This document shows positions 1-11,806 of a stretch of DNA of 64,000 bases, piece after piece. Numbering within the stretch: the first letter of the stretch is position 1; each line of letters begins with the position of its first letter. The notes below the pieces were generated by a model. The model saw only the letters and a program-made list of their open reading frames with translations. It was not told the DNA's origin and ran no database searches. The stretch comes from Lasiosphaeris hirsuta (taxonomy: Eukaryota; Ascomycota; Sordariomycetes; Sordariales; Lasiosphaeriaceae): the NCBI GenBank assembly GCA_030549175.1, contig JAUKUA010000006.1, positions 434,001 to 498,000 of the forward strand. Reading direction: 5' to 3'. The position numbers and the translations under genes were made by a program.

Positions 1-1404
1 GACGGCATGGATCTCACCGTGCCGGGCGACCAATGGCCGTCACGGCCGAGGGATATCTTCAATACTCTGATGACACCAAGTCCACGCCAAAACATGGTTT
101 CCAGAGATAGCAGTCGAGAAGGATTTTCTTCAAATTCAAAGAGTGCTCACAGGAATAAATTAAACCCCCCCCCCCCCCCCCCCCCCCCAATAGCAGGGTT
201 AAATTTACAAAAACGGATTGATGACAACGGTGAAAAGACTCACCTGAACAACAATCCCCCTTGTTCACTTGTCAGCGTGAAACTTCACAGCTGTGATAAA
301 AAGCTGCCTCGTTCTGGATAACTATGAGAGAGGCCTTGAAAATACCAAATGGACGTTTTCAAATAACAAAAGAATGCCTTTTAAACGCCACGGGCAGTCT
401 GAGTAGATGCAGACTTGGTGTCTCAACCGTGCGCCTTCCTGCAAACCCCCACGGGTGGGCCCCACGTTCCTTAGGTAGAAGAACCTCTTTCCCAGAACAA
501 GCTTTGGAGGGCACTTGACTGGGCATAATAAATAAGAGGTGAGGAAGCAGCCCAGATCACACAGCAACCCAAACCTCTCCATCTAACTTTCGGCCACTAC
601 CGAGCGCCCCCACAGGCCCGCCGAAGACACAGCGAGGCGTCGAATCGATAGGGGTAGCTACCTCATCACAGGGACAGCAAGCCAGAGGTTTGCCACATCG
701 TTCCGTCTTTCGCGAAACCAGACACAGCAAAGAAGTTTTCCAAGTTCCTTGAATGCATAAGACCCTTCTCCCAGGGGAGCATGGCAAAACAAATGCAAAG
801 AGAGCGGAAGAAGCTCAGAAGTATTCCACCTCCGCGGCTGGGGTCAGCGACTTCAAATGGAACCTGATCTGCTTGGATCGACAACTCCACGGGCGGTGGG
901 GCAGAGCTTTTTTTCGCGCTGAAATGTCTTGCCATCTCCGATGCTCCCCCGATTCGGGAAGGGAAGGACATGAAGATGAAGAAGAAGCTGAAACTGCAAT
1001 TCCATTGGATGCCGTTGAGACGGACGCTGGGTGAGCCTCTCGCGGGCCTGACGACAGCGGATATGTTTTCCGGTGCTTTCTCTACAAGCACCGACGGCAA
1101 TCCACTGGCTTCGAATCCGATAGTTGCAACACTCAGAGTTAGATCAGTGCAGCCTTGTCGTAACAGGCGACATCTTCTACGCCCATATTGACTCGAAACA
1201 CGCCGAGAAGATGAAAATGGCGTTCGATATACAACGGGCCGCTATATAGCTAACCGCAATGGCCGGTGGCGCCGAAGTGCTGGGGCTAGTCGGGGACGAC
1301 CCCGACTTTCTCAAAGATGGCGAGTTTCCCAGGGTTAGGGCGAAATGGCGAGCCGTCGTCCAAGGGATGTTCAAGAGAATTCTGAAGAAGATTGCTAGCA
1401 CGCA
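1..1404. other. intergenic, no intact gene
   Basis: No reading frame here looks like a real gene. It contains a C24 tract (165-188). Between about 1,181 and 1,405 on the + strand a frame with one stop reads like protein (it contains GDDPDFLKDGEFPRVRAKW), which may be the stump of a lost gene. I do not recognise the family. Confidence 0.5.
165..188. repeat. poly-C tract, 24 C
   Basis: An uninterrupted run of 24 cytosines in non-coding DNA. Two comparable runs (26 and 21 C) lie at 16,548 and 44,320. Confidence 0.95.
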
Positions 1405-1560
1405 ACACTCACGTAAATTGAAGTATTGAAGCACCTGAAAGGCCATTCTAGGACGAGGAGAGGCCTTTCCACCATCTAAAAAGGCATGTTTGGCATTTGA
1501 AACGCCCCTCTGGTATTCTAAAAAAGCCTTCCCATACCTACAACGCGGCCTCAAAGGTTT
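1405..1560. mobile_element. degenerate copy of the inverted-repeat element
   Basis: The stretch with CCACCATCTAAAAAGGCATG, GGCATTTGAAACGCCCCTCT and AAAAAAGCCTTCCCATA matches, in order, the body of the copy at 61,575-61,798 (CCACCATCGAAAAAGGGAT, GGCATTTGAAATGTCTATCT, AAAACGGCCTTTCC). It is also the reverse complement of parts of the copies at 15,099 and 39,846. Its terminal repeats are nearly gone; the right end may be TTTCTAACGAGCGC. It has no coding capacity. The left limit is approximate. Confidence 0.6.
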
Positions 1561-2049
1561 CTAACGAGCGCATATTTGGGGAGCTTGAAAATTTGTAAGG
1601 TTGTGTAGCAAGACTGGTCTAGGGCTAACAATCGGTCACCGAATTGGGCCGAGTTCAAATCACTATCTGCGGTGATTTGACGGAATAGCGATGGTTTTCC
1701 GCTGCGCACAATGTTAACTTTGTAAACCGTTGAATTGCATCAAGTCGCAAAATGTTGCTCCAATTCAGTCTAAAATCGTACCTCTTGGGCGCTGTGGATG
1801 AGCCCGTCGCAAAAAGTTGACATAGTTCGACGTTGTGTGCGTAAGCCAGCCAAGGACGCAACGTTGATTGGCCATGACTAAGTGGTTGGTAGTATTGAGG
1901 GAGAGAAACAAAAGATAACCCGCTGGGGTTTGTCAGCTTCAATCGTGTTGCTGGTGACGGCATGAAAGGCTGTGATTGTGAATGGAGCATATAAGAGAAT
2001 CATCGCAGTCCTCAGGTCTCTTCTAACTCTTCGTCACCTAGAGAGACAC
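1561..2049. other. intergenic, probable promoter side of the SDR gene
   Basis: No gene seen. It should carry the promoter of the gene starting at 2,050, but I see no distinct regulatory motif. Confidence 0.5.
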
Positions 2050-3203
2050 ATGGCGGGCCGCAGGCTTTTGGCGACTGGCGTGACGGGTTACATGGGAGGG
2101 AGCTTCTTGGCCCAGCTCCTTGCATCTAACGACCCCAATATCCAGGGGCTCTCATTCTCCGCCCTCGTACGCAAGCAAGAGCAAGCGGATGTCCTTGCCA
2201 AGCAGGGCGTCAATGCAATCGTGTTCCGAGATCTGGACGATGGCGAGTTCCTCAAGAGCATTGCTAGCGAGCACGACATTGTCATTCACAGCGCCAATGG
2301 CTTCCACACCCCGTCTGCCAAAGCGCTCATTGAAGGCCTTGCGGAGAGGAAGCAGAAGACGGGCAGAGAGGTCTACTACCTCCAGGTAAGCATACAGAGG
2401 CGGGAGAGAAATCGTGCTGACGTCTTGACTTCAAGACATCTGGCACCTCCAACCTCGGGGACCACCCAATCACCAAGCGCTACCTGCATCCCGAATCCCG
2501 CGTGTTCTCGGACACGGAGGACATCTACCAGTACATGGCAGAACGCGAAGCTCTCGAGGTGTGGGGACAGCGCACGACCGACCTAGCCGTAGTCCGCATA
2601 GGCAAGGCCGCGGGGGTGAAGACATACGTCATCATATCCCCGACCGTGTACGGTGTCGGCCTTGGCTCCTTCAACAAGCGCTCGATCCAAGTCCCGCTGC
2701 TCATCAGGGCCGCCCTGGCGACGGGAACGGCGCCATACATCGGCGATGGTCGCCCGGAATGGGACCATGCGCACATCGCTGACCTGTCGTCAATGTACGA
2801 GATTGTGGTGGCAAAGATACTGGCAGGGGAAGGCATTCCGTCGGGTGAGCAAGGCGTCTACTTTGCGACAGCCGGGCGGCACACATGGCGGGCACTTTCC
2901 GAGGCTGTCGGCCAGGCAGGGCACGAGCTGGGTGCGCTCGAGACGGCAGCAGCGGCTTCGGTGACGCTCGAGGAATTTGCCCGGGCGTGGTCTGGAGGCA
3001 GCGCGCAGTTTGCTGAGCTGGGGTTTGCCTCACGGTAAGGGAACTTTCGGATCGCACTTGTCAATGCTGACTTTGACAGGTCTGTAACGGATCCGCAATT
3101 GAGTCGAAGCCTAGGGTGGCAGCCGCAAAAGACAGACGCTGACTGGTGGGAGAGCATCAAGGAGGAGTTTGCAGGCATTCTAGCCGAAAGGGAGGAGGCG
3201 TAG
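2050..3203 (+). CDS. NAD(P)-binding epimerase/dehydratase-type SDR protein
   Basis: Three exons, 2,050-2,385, 2,436-3,034 and 3,080-3,203, with introns of 50 and 45 bp (GTAAGC..AAG and GTAAGG..CAG), give 352 residues. The N-terminus carries the Rossmann nucleotide-binding loop GVTGYMGG at about residues 9-16, followed by the alternating beta-alpha pattern of an extended short-chain dehydrogenase. Later segments such as VYGVGLGSF and the conserved W(D)HAHIADL fit the NAD-dependent epimerase family that acts on nucleotide sugars or small carbonyl compounds. The substrate cannot be told. The last exon ends in the usual helix rich in W, E and K (DADWWESIKEEF). It is probably cytosolic: no signal peptide or membrane segment. 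The start is the first ATG of the open frame. All three exons join in frame with good splice sites. Confidence 0.85.
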
Positions 3204-3487
3204 GGCACCAAGTTTGTTGTGTGGTAAATCACGGGCCATGAAGGAAAAGAAAAAATAAACAAATCAAATTAGCGGAGAAGGAGAGAGACAGTATCGTTAT
3301 AGGAGAACCTGAAACTGCTGCAATGAAAATCTCCGGATGCCGCTGTGATGTTTGGTGTGCGTAAAGTCCAGCTGGTGGTCTACGATCAAAACAGGAACAG
3401 CTGCGCACAGCTGGTGCCCCACTCAATTTCTTCCAGCTCTCATCTGCAACTCCCGCGCCACAGCGGCAAGCTCGCCAAGTCACGACC

Positions 3488-5178
3488 ATGTTGAAATCAA
3501 CGTACAAGCCCTCGCCGGGCGCCCTCCAGCCCCTGCCTCCCGGCTGGACCGAACACAAAGCCCCGACCGGCCACACATACTACTACCATGCCGACACGAA
3601 AGAGTCGACGTACAAGCGGCCGGGCGCGCCACCGAGCTTCGTCCCCCAGCAGCCCCCGCCCATCAACCTCTCGGACCCCAATGTCGCGAATGCCTTCATG
3701 GCCCAGTACAACGCACCCCCGCTCCAGCAGCACGGGCGGGGCGGGTTCGGCGGCCGGGGCGGCTTCCAAAACCGACCGCGCCCCCAGCCCACCGACAAGC
3801 CGCGGTCCAAGGTCGCCATCCCCGGCCATGACCCGTGGATCCTCGTCTACACAAAGTACGGCCGGCGCTTCGCGTACAACCCCGCCAAGAACGCGAGCTA
3901 CTGGCGAATCCCCGAGAAGCTGATGCCCGCCATCCTCGAGCTCGACCAGGCGCGCATCCGGCGGAAGGCTGGCCTCGAGGACGAGGAGGAGGAGGAGGAG
4001 GAGGAGGAGGGGGGGGGGAACCAAAGGAGGCGACGGTATCTGCCCGCCCGGTCACAAAGCAAGAGAAGGAACAAAAGACAGAGCACGACTACGACAGCTC
4101 GGAATATGAGGAGGTTGAGGTGACGGACGACGAGGGCGACGGCGACGATGATGGTGAAGGCCACGCGAAGCGCCAACGGACAGAAGAACCCGGTGCCGAC
4201 GGGCCCGTCGAGTTCACCGAGGCCGACATCGCTGCGCAGCTGGCGGCCATGGGCGCCGACTACGGCGACGAGGAGATGGGCTCGGATGAGGACTGGGAGG
4301 GCGAGGGGGCGGACCCGCCCTTCTCGGACGAGGACGCGCGCGCGCTGTTCAAGGACCTGCTGGACGACTTCAAGATCAACCCGTACAGCTCCTGGGAGAA
4401 GCTCATGGAAGAAGGTAAGATCATCGACGACGCGCGCTACACCGTCCTCAACACGACCAAGGCGCGCAAGGACGCATGGGAGGAGTGGACGCGCGTCAAG
4501 ATCCTCGAGCGCAAGGCGCAGCGCGCGACCGAGGAGAAGAAAGACCCGCGCATCCCGTACCTGGCCTTCCTGCAGGACAAGGCGACGCCGAAGCTGTACT
4601 GGCCCGAGTTCCGGCGCAAGTACAAAAAGGAGGGCCCGATGAAGGACCCCAAGCTGGCCGACAAGGACCGCGAGCGGTGGTACCGCGAGCACAACAACCG
4701 GCTCAAGCTGCCGCAGTCGACGCTCAAGTCCGACCTCAAGACCCTGCTCGCCTCAGTGCCCGCCTCGGCCCTCAACAACCAGTCGACGCCGGACCACCTC
4801 CCGCCGCATGTGCTCGCCGATCTGCGGTACATCTCGCTCGACCCGAGCATCCGAGACCCGTTCATCGAGGCGTACATCCAGGGGCTGGGGCCGCCGCCGA
4901 CGGCCGAGGAGGGTGGGCTAGAAGAGGACGCGGCGACGACCAAGGCACGCGAAGACCGGCGGAAGCGGGAGCGCGCGCTGCAGGAGCGGGAGAGAGTCGT
5001 GGCCGAGGAGAAGCGGCGGCAGGAGAAAAGGCTGCAATTTGAGCGGGCACGGCTGCGGGACGAGGAGCGGGAGCTGGAGCGGGCCATGGTGGTGGGGAAG
5101 AAGGGGCTGCAGAGCCAGCTGGCGGGGGAGAGGTTAGCGGAGAGGATGGTCATCAAGAAGGAGGCTGAGGATTCGTAG
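3488..5178 (+). CDS. WW/FF-domain protein, URN1-like splicing factor, frameshifted in this sequence
   Basis: The frame opens at ATG 3,488 with a WW domain (about residues 14-43, GWTEHKAPTGHTYYYH; the second Trp is replaced by Tyr in STYKRP). It runs through a Gly/Arg-rich and a second WW-like segment to an acidic Glu run encoded by GAG repeats. At the G10 run (4,009-4,018) the homologous frame changes by one base. The continuation, from GEPKEATVSARP, holds an acidic region, an FF domain (DEDARALFKDLLDDF to about WTRVKI), a second helical FF-like block and a charged coiled-coil tail ending at 5,178. Yeast URN1 and related FF proteins work in pre-mRNA splicing; the same nuclear role is inferred here. 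Without the shift the protein would be about 563 aa. One missing G or two extra Gs in the run would explain it, so this may be a sequencing error or a real allele. No intron is seen. Confidence 0.8.
3983..4018 (+). repeat. (GAG)n repeat ending in G10, site of frameshift
   Basis: About nine GAG triplets followed by ten G inside the URN1-like gene. Such a tract is prone to slippage and to base-calling errors. The reading frame before and after it is clearly coding, but in different phases. Confidence 0.9.
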
Positions 5179-5335
5179 AATGCCATTCTGTTTTAGTTGC
5201 TCTTGGCATCACAAGATTGTTCAATGCGAATGACAACACGACCAAATTAAATATCGCTGCAGCGCCAAGAAATGCTCAAAACACCGCCATGCCAGACCAA
5301 CGCTTCGCTCTTACACGCTTGTCATACAGCCATGT

Positions 5336-8313
5336 CTACCAAATCCTCCTCACCACCATCTCATACCTCGTAATGTGACTAAAATCTTTGTCCTTCTCTT
5401 TTTCTGCCCCACGCTCCGCCTTCTTCTCCTTCTCCCTCGCCTTCCTCAGCCCATCCGGGTCATCCGCAAAGATCCACCTCCGCCGATCCTCGCCCACCTC
5501 CACCTGGGCCAGCCCACCCGTCCGCTTCCCTTTTGTGTCAAACGACTCCTTCTCTGCATTCCCCGTAGCCACAGCGTGCTCTTGGGCCTTGGCGCGCGCG
5601 TACCGGTCGCGGGCGTAGCGCAGCAGCACCATCCCGAGAAGCAGCTTCACGACCAGCAGGACCAGGAAGATGAGCAGAAACACCACTACCATGGTGAGCG
5701 CCGCGATGACGTCATCGCTGGTCCAGCGCAGCCACAGCTGTGTCGCCGCACCCGGCCCGTCGCTGCCCGTCTCGCCCGTGCCCTCGGCGTATGGGAAGCC
5801 GTAGACGGCGCGGCCCAGGGCGTTACGGATGATGTTATCAAGCCGGTCGAGAGCGGCGAGCACGGCGGGCGATGGCGTGGCCGACTCGACCGACAACGAC
5901 GTGTGTGTCGAAGGAGGCAATGGGGTGGGCAGGTGGGCCGCGAGGAACATGTTGTAGATTTGGACCGAAGCACGGATGAACAGGCACGACAGCGGCAAGA
6001 GCGGAAGGCCGAGGCGGCGAGTCAGGGAGGGCGTGACAAATGCCTGAGCGGTTAGTAAAGCTCCAACCAGGGCACCATACAACTCACATTAGTGTAGTAG
6101 TCCTTGCACAGGATATCGAGGATCCTGCTGTAGAATGTCGGCTTGATATTGTTGAACTTGTTGACGTACGCATGCTTGACCCAGTCCACAATCATCTCGC
6201 TTCCAATGACGACAAAGAAGGGCGACAGGACCTCGCCGGACCACAGCCACGTCGGGAGAATGGTAAAGCTAGCAGGCAATATCGAGGCAGAGTGCAGGGG
6301 GAAACTGCTCGGCCCGCTGTCTTCGGCCCCAGCCCCGGGAACCCAGAGCCCACCAACTTCGACCACATTGCGCATGGCGATAATAAGCAGCATGATCCAC
6401 AGCTGGAATCGTTCGACAATGTCGGCACAGGCGAGCTGGAATGTGTTTTCTTTCTCGAACCGCTTGAACACGGTGCTCTTGATCTCCACAAACTGGTTCG
6501 ACAGGAGAAGCGTCAGGAGCGCATTGGAGTACGAGTTGACGGCGACATTGAGGGCAATCACTTGGTAGAACAGGGTGATGGAGTGCAGAATGTTGTAGAC
6601 AAGGGCGAGCAGGAACATGCCGAACGGCAACATGACCTTCGAGCGGCCGGAGCTGTTCCTAGACAGCGTCTCGGCGCTGAAGAGGCACTCGAATATGTCC
6701 TGGCCCAGAGCAGAGAGCAGCCGGTCCCCGACCTCTAGGAGGTTGTAGATGGCGTACAGCTTGATGGCTGACTGTGCACGGATAAAGTGGTACATGCGGC
6801 TGGCATCGAGGTTCATCAGGGCAATGGAGCTGCAGATGAGGATCAGACCTTGGAGGAGATCCGCCTTGTGGTACGAGGTCAGATTCGAAGGGCTCGACTT
6901 GGTCCGGCGGTGACGGGCCCTGCCGCCGGGTCTGGGGTTTGGCTTTCCAGGCACAGAAGCATGCCCATTGCCACCCAGACGCAGATTCTCAACGCGGCGA
7001 GTGTCGGCCGTTGCATTTGGAGTCGCAGGCGTGGCGCTAGGCTCACGGGCCCGGCTTCGGCTTCGAGACCCGTCCGCCCGACTAGAGCTGTTGCTCGTTG
7101 CCGAAACAGACCGGCCGCGACCGCGCCGCCACATCCGCCCCAGACCATACCAGACAAAGCCCACCACCCAGCGGGTCTCCTTGGTCACCAGGTAAGCCCA
7201 CCATCGCACCAGGACAGAAATCGCGATGCAGAAGCGCATAGGCAGGACGGTGAATGTCCACAGCCATGCGTCGAAGCAGGCTAGTGCGCCAAACGTCATG
7301 GTTCTCTCTAGATGCCACGGGACCAGCAGGAAGTTCTTGAGCCGCTCAAACTTGATGGCGCTGGACTCGTAGGGCAGGTCGCTGGCATACGAGTGGTGGA
7401 TGTACAGCGGGCTCGGCCGCTCACCCGCCAGCTCCAGCTGAAGCAGTGTAGGTATTGACATCGGGGGGAGCGGGATCGATGGCGGGATCGGGGACGGGGG
7501 CGATGGGTCGGGTTCTCGGGAAGGTGCGGGATCTTTTGGTGCAGGAAAGTTACTTCGTCCCTCGAGGTCTAACGGCGAAGGTTTGGGTACCGGATGGAAA
7601 GAGTTGCGGCGGCCAGCGAGCCCTGGGGCTCCCTGTGTCAGAGGATGGCTGGTAGACTTTCGACGGCTGGTAGGGGGCGTGGATAGGGTTCTAGCGGCGA
7701 TGGTCGGCCTCCCGTATGCAAAGCGAGGGCTTGCCTGGTCGGCCAGAGGCATGTGTGAGGGTTGCAGCAGTTCCGCCATCGAGGCCCTCCCGCTCGTCTC
7801 GGCGAGACCTGCGCTCAGCGGAAACTCGCGGTCAAAGCGACGTCCGGGGATGGACGCAACAGGCAAGGACTCGGGAGCAGCGGTCAGCTCTTGTATCTTG
7901 CTGGCAGACAGCCTCCGCACTCCATCGTGGCTTGTTTTTGTGCTTGACCGACTGCGTGTCGTCGGGCTTCGTGTTTTTGCAATCTCGAGAGGCGGTTCGA
8001 GAACGGGGACAATTGAGTCCGAGGTAGAGTCGCTCGTCTGCTCGCCATCGCTATGGCTGTCGCTCGATGGATCGGGTGTTGGCACACCGTTTGTTGGGGT
8101 CGCAATCAATGTCTCACATGCCAACTTGGGCTTCGAACTCGGCGGAGAGGCTGTCGATGGGTCGCTCGGGGTCAGAATCGGCGAGGGGAGCTGGGTGTTA
8201 GCTAGCCTTCTCTCTGGATTGCCCTCTGCGATAATGTTTGGCGAAACGGGCACCGAAGAGGCCCTGGGAATCGGAGCGCCCCCGGCACCGCCATTTCGAA
8301 CGGGGCTCTCCAT
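5336..8313 (-). CDS. TAPT1/Emp65-family membrane protein
   Basis: Two exons (8,313-6,088 and 6,043-5,336) with a 44-bp intron (GTGAGT..CAG) encode 977 residues. The first third is low-complexity, rich in Ser, Pro and Arg, and probably disordered. From about residue 335 come several hydrophobic helices (TFGALACFDAWLWTFTVLP, GLILICSSIALM, MFLLALVYNILHSITLFYQV, FQLWIMLLIIAM) and the conserved core KADLLQGLILICSS / MYHFIRAQSAIKLYAIYNLL / VGDRLLSALGQDI / VNSYSNALLTLLLSNQFVEIKS. These are hallmarks of the TAPT1/POD1/Emp65 family. Yeast Emp65 is an ER membrane protein that partners the SUN-domain protein Slp1 in protecting nascent soluble proteins; vertebrate TAPT1 is linked to cilia. In a fungus an ER role is the better inference. 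The C-terminal exon adds a last membrane helix (LIFLVLLVVKLLLGMVLL) and a charged tail. Confidence 0.9.
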
Positions 8314-9456
8314 CGCTGGTTCCAGCAGCAGCTAGACCATCGCACCTTTTGATGATCTGTATTCGAAAATAGTTAGAAGCAGCAATACTCGCTGTGATAT
8401 CGCGAAGCGTGATACAAGCCGACTCAAAGACGGTCAAAGGACACCGTTGAGGGAGGATTGAAGATTGAATGAGCCAGTCGGATTAGTGGGCGTCCCGCAT
8501 CCTTGCGTGCCATTGCAGATTCCGTCTTGGCGCCATATGACGTTGAACTGCCCCGCTCCACTTTTGCCCTGGATTACGGGGAAAGGGGTTCGTCTGCATC
8601 CCTGCAGGACCCCAATCTGCCTGGGATTGAGCATCATTATCCGTAACCGTCTATCTGCACACTCAAGGTCGAAAGGCTTTAGGTCCGAAAGGGGTTACGG
8701 CAATCCATGGTAACTTCTGGAATGCTTAAACAGTGGATCAATGAGGAATTGGTATCTCTCAGGGCTTGCGCCAAGGGATAAGGACGGGAGCACTGCGGAC
8801 TTGTCGACGCGAGTCCGAACGGAACCGAATCGGCACCGTACCCACGGAGGCCGGCGGCAAGACGTTACCTCCAGCGGACGTGTGCTCGTATCAATCGAGT
8901 TCGCGGGTTCGGATTCGCGATATCACAGCGGTAGGCAGCGAGCATGACGGACTGCGGGTGGTTCCGTCATAGCGCCTGCATATGGCTGAATTTCTCCGCA
9001 GTCGGCGAGTCCCCGCCGGCCCTACCTCATGAAGCCGCCCCAAAGTCCATCTCGACGCGATCAACGGAGATATACCAGACGGTATGTTGGTCAGCATGGC
9101 TGCGATAAGCATACTCGATCCTTCACGAGACCTTCGGATATTGAAACTCTCAACACCAGAATACAGAAAAAAATGTATCCGTGCAGCAGTGCGAAGGGAG
9201 CTTGCAAGGAGGTCCAAGGGGCCGATGTGGTAGCAGTGGGGGTCGGCACCATCATCGCGGCAATAGCGGGGTTACTTGACCTCTATTGACGGCGGGGCAT
9301 CAAAACTGTGCATCCACAGAGCAAGCATCGCTCTGGATGCGCCAAACAGGCACTCAACGCAACAGATAAATTGACGTCCTCTGCTGCCTCCTCTGCTTGT
9401 TCCAATCAATCTTTTTCCATTCCAATCCCACCAGCACCATCCCAACCAACGTCAAA
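8314..9456. other. intergenic between divergent genes
   Basis: No gene supported. It separates the TAPT1-like gene (minus) from the dienelactone hydrolase (plus), so it should hold both promoters. No motif stands out. Confidence 0.5.
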
Positions 9457-10313
9457 ATGGCTTCCAACGCACCAAGACAATGCTGCACCGTCGGCGTCAA
9501 GTTTGAGTAGGTCCCGCCACTTCACTTTGCCAAGACACCACACGCTAACGCCCGACAGTGGAGAACCTACAGGTACCACGATCCAGGTCGGCGGCAAGTA
9601 TGAGGGCTACATCGCCAAGCCCGCGCCCGACACCGAGCACAAGGGCGTCGGCCTGCTTTACATACCCGATGTCATTGGCATCTGGCAAAACAGCAAGGTC
9701 ATGGCTGACGAGTTCGCCGCCCGGGGCTACCTGACCCTCGTCCTCGACATCTTCAACGGCGACCCCATCCCCCTCAACCGCCCGGCCGACTTTGACTTTG
9801 TGAGCTGGGCCACTAAGGGTTCGACCGGCGATAACCCCCACACCAAGGAGTTTGTCGACCCCATCGTGCTCGAGGCCATCAAGACCCTGAAGGAGGAGTA
9901 CGGCGTGACCAAGCTCGGCGGTCTGGGGTACTGCTTCGGTGCCAAGGTACGTGCCGCCCGCAGTCAGACTGAAGAACGTACTAACTCTCCAGTACGTCGC
10001 CCGCCACTACAAGGACGGCATCGATGTCGGCTACTTTGCCCACCCCTCGTATGTCGACGAGGACGAGCTCGAGGCCATCACCGGCCCCCTGTCCATCGCT
10101 GCCGCCGAGACAGACGGTATCTTTCCCGCCGAGAAGCGCCACAAGTCGGAGGAGATTCTCAAGAAGATCGGTGTGCCGTACCAGATCAACCTGTATTCGG
10201 GCGTCTCCCACGGGTTCGCCGTGCGCGGTGATCTGTCCAAAAAGCTTGAGAAATATGCCAAGGAGCAGGCCTTTTTGCAGGCCGTTGCTTGGTTCGATGC
10301 GCACTTGATCTAG
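9457..10313 (+). CDS. dienelactone hydrolase family protein
   Basis: Three exons (9,457-9,506; 9,559-9,946; 9,993-10,313) with introns of 52 and 46 bp give 252 residues. This is an alpha/beta hydrolase of the dienelactone hydrolase family. The nucleophile elbow is GYCFGAK with Cys142, the acid is Asp187 (ETDGIF) and the base is His219 (GVSHGF), so the Cys-Asp-His triad typical of carboxymethylenebutenolidase is complete. Fungal members are cytosolic enzymes; many are annotated only by family and their natural substrates are unknown. The tiny first exon (17 codons, MASNAPRQCCTVGVKF) is common in this family. Length matches the family (about 240-260 aa). The start has ATG in a good context (GTCAAAATGG). 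Confidence 0.9.
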
Positions 10314-11806
10314 GTGCGGATGGTGCCAGCGCTGTTTCGACTGTCTAGGTACATACGAGCTTAGCATGTGCAATCTATGATCCTATTTCGAGATTTCGGC
10401 CTAGCATTTGACAAAAGTGGAAATAGAGCCTAGACCAGAGCTTGTGTTACCATCATGTCAGTCCGTCCAAGCCATCAATCAGCCTTATCATCGGCAGGGG
10501 TAATCATGCGGCTCACCGTCTTGGATGACTGCCAACCAGCATGCCGCCGACGACGCTAGGCAATAACGGCCTGTAAAGGGATGCCATGCCGAATGCATCT
10601 CGCTTCTTCTGACAGAAGTAAGCTCTTTCATCTCCCGATTCGCTGTCCTCCGGCGCTTGACTCGGCTACTGCAAGACCTGTGCAGCTAGCCAGGGGTAGC
10701 TGCGCTCGACTTCACGATACGTTACACTCGACATCACGGTCTGGGCCAACGTGTCAATGAAGGGACAGATTGAGAACTTATAGCCCAAACATAAGATTAG
10801 AATTCGGAGCAGCCGTCGGATAGGATGTATTTCCGCAGAAATATCGGCATCGCTCGGTAGAGGGTAATCCCGGGAAATGCGAGTTGGTAGGTGATGGTCT
10901 CAATTTGCCCTGTTTCCGGAATTGCCTTTGCTCACGTTACCCTATATCCGATCCTGATGAGCCACCAGAAGACCGACACTCATCAGCGACCACTAACAAG
11001 CGCTCAATCTCGCGATTGAGAAAAGCGAGGTCCGTTACAAGCAGCTCGTGTTGCGTAGGATTGGGAAACAATTGGCCACATACGGCGGCCGTCTCCGTCG
11101 AAAGTGTCGTTTTGCCTCACTGACAAATATTCCTGTGTGGATGGAGTCTGAAGGCGACTGGCAGCTGCTCAGGATTGGCCAACCCCAGCATCGCCAGCGA
11201 AATCTTAGCTAAGATGGATTCCAAAGGAGGGTCTATTGTCCAGGAGCTGCCAGCTCTCGTGGCAGTGTTGATACCCCTGTGTAACAAATAACGCGACACC
11301 GAAAATTGAAGCAATGATTATTCAACAGCCGAATTTTGTCTCGCTTTGCGATTTGGGAAAACCCAGGACGACATTCAGAGTTCAATCTGCAGCCACAGAT
11401 CTATTCGCAGCGAGCCCTACGACTGAAGCCAGCGACGCGCTTCGACTGGGCGAGGTTGCGCGCAGGGCTATCACCATACACGACGGCGGTGTAGCGGATT
11501 AGCAAGTCAGGGACGAATCAATCCCGGATGTGTAACGCGAACTCACCACTCATTCAGGGGCAGCGGACGTGGCACTCACGGTGGCGGTCGAGGTTACGTC
11601 GAGCCGTCAGCGGAAGCCCATGACGACATGACAAAGCTTGGTTTGATGTTGTGTCCCGGGCAGAACGGCGTTATCGGGTTATCGTGGCATTCTATAAAGG
11701 CAGACATGTCGGGCCCCAGGCGAGGAAGTAGCATCACATCTCCATCGACTCGGTCTACTCATTGTTTAGCATCCCAGTTCACTTCGCCAACAACCACCTC
11801 GACAAC
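10314..11806. other. intergenic, nothing recognised
   Basis: About 1.5 kb without a supported gene. Short frames are present on both strands, but none shows domain-like composition or splice continuity. The last few hundred bases should include the promoter of the aldolase gene. Confidence 0.5.

Noticed and set aside
666..1100. Minus-strand open frame of about 144 codons
   Set aside because: Composition is not protein-like, it contains a homopolymer-like Phe run from a GAA-rich plus strand, and no splice continuation or motif supports it.
1333..1342. Single TTAGGG-like hexamer, possible telomere remnant
   Set aside because: Only one copy; no array in the window.
3497..4024. Long open frames opposite and within the URN1-like gene
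   Set aside because: These are shadows caused by high G+C and GAG repeats; only the frames with WW and FF domains are real.
9029..9289. Possible small plus-strand gene upstream of the dienelactone hydrolase
   Set aside because: An ATG and 86 codons exist, but no motif, no conserved feature and no ribosomal or splice evidence.
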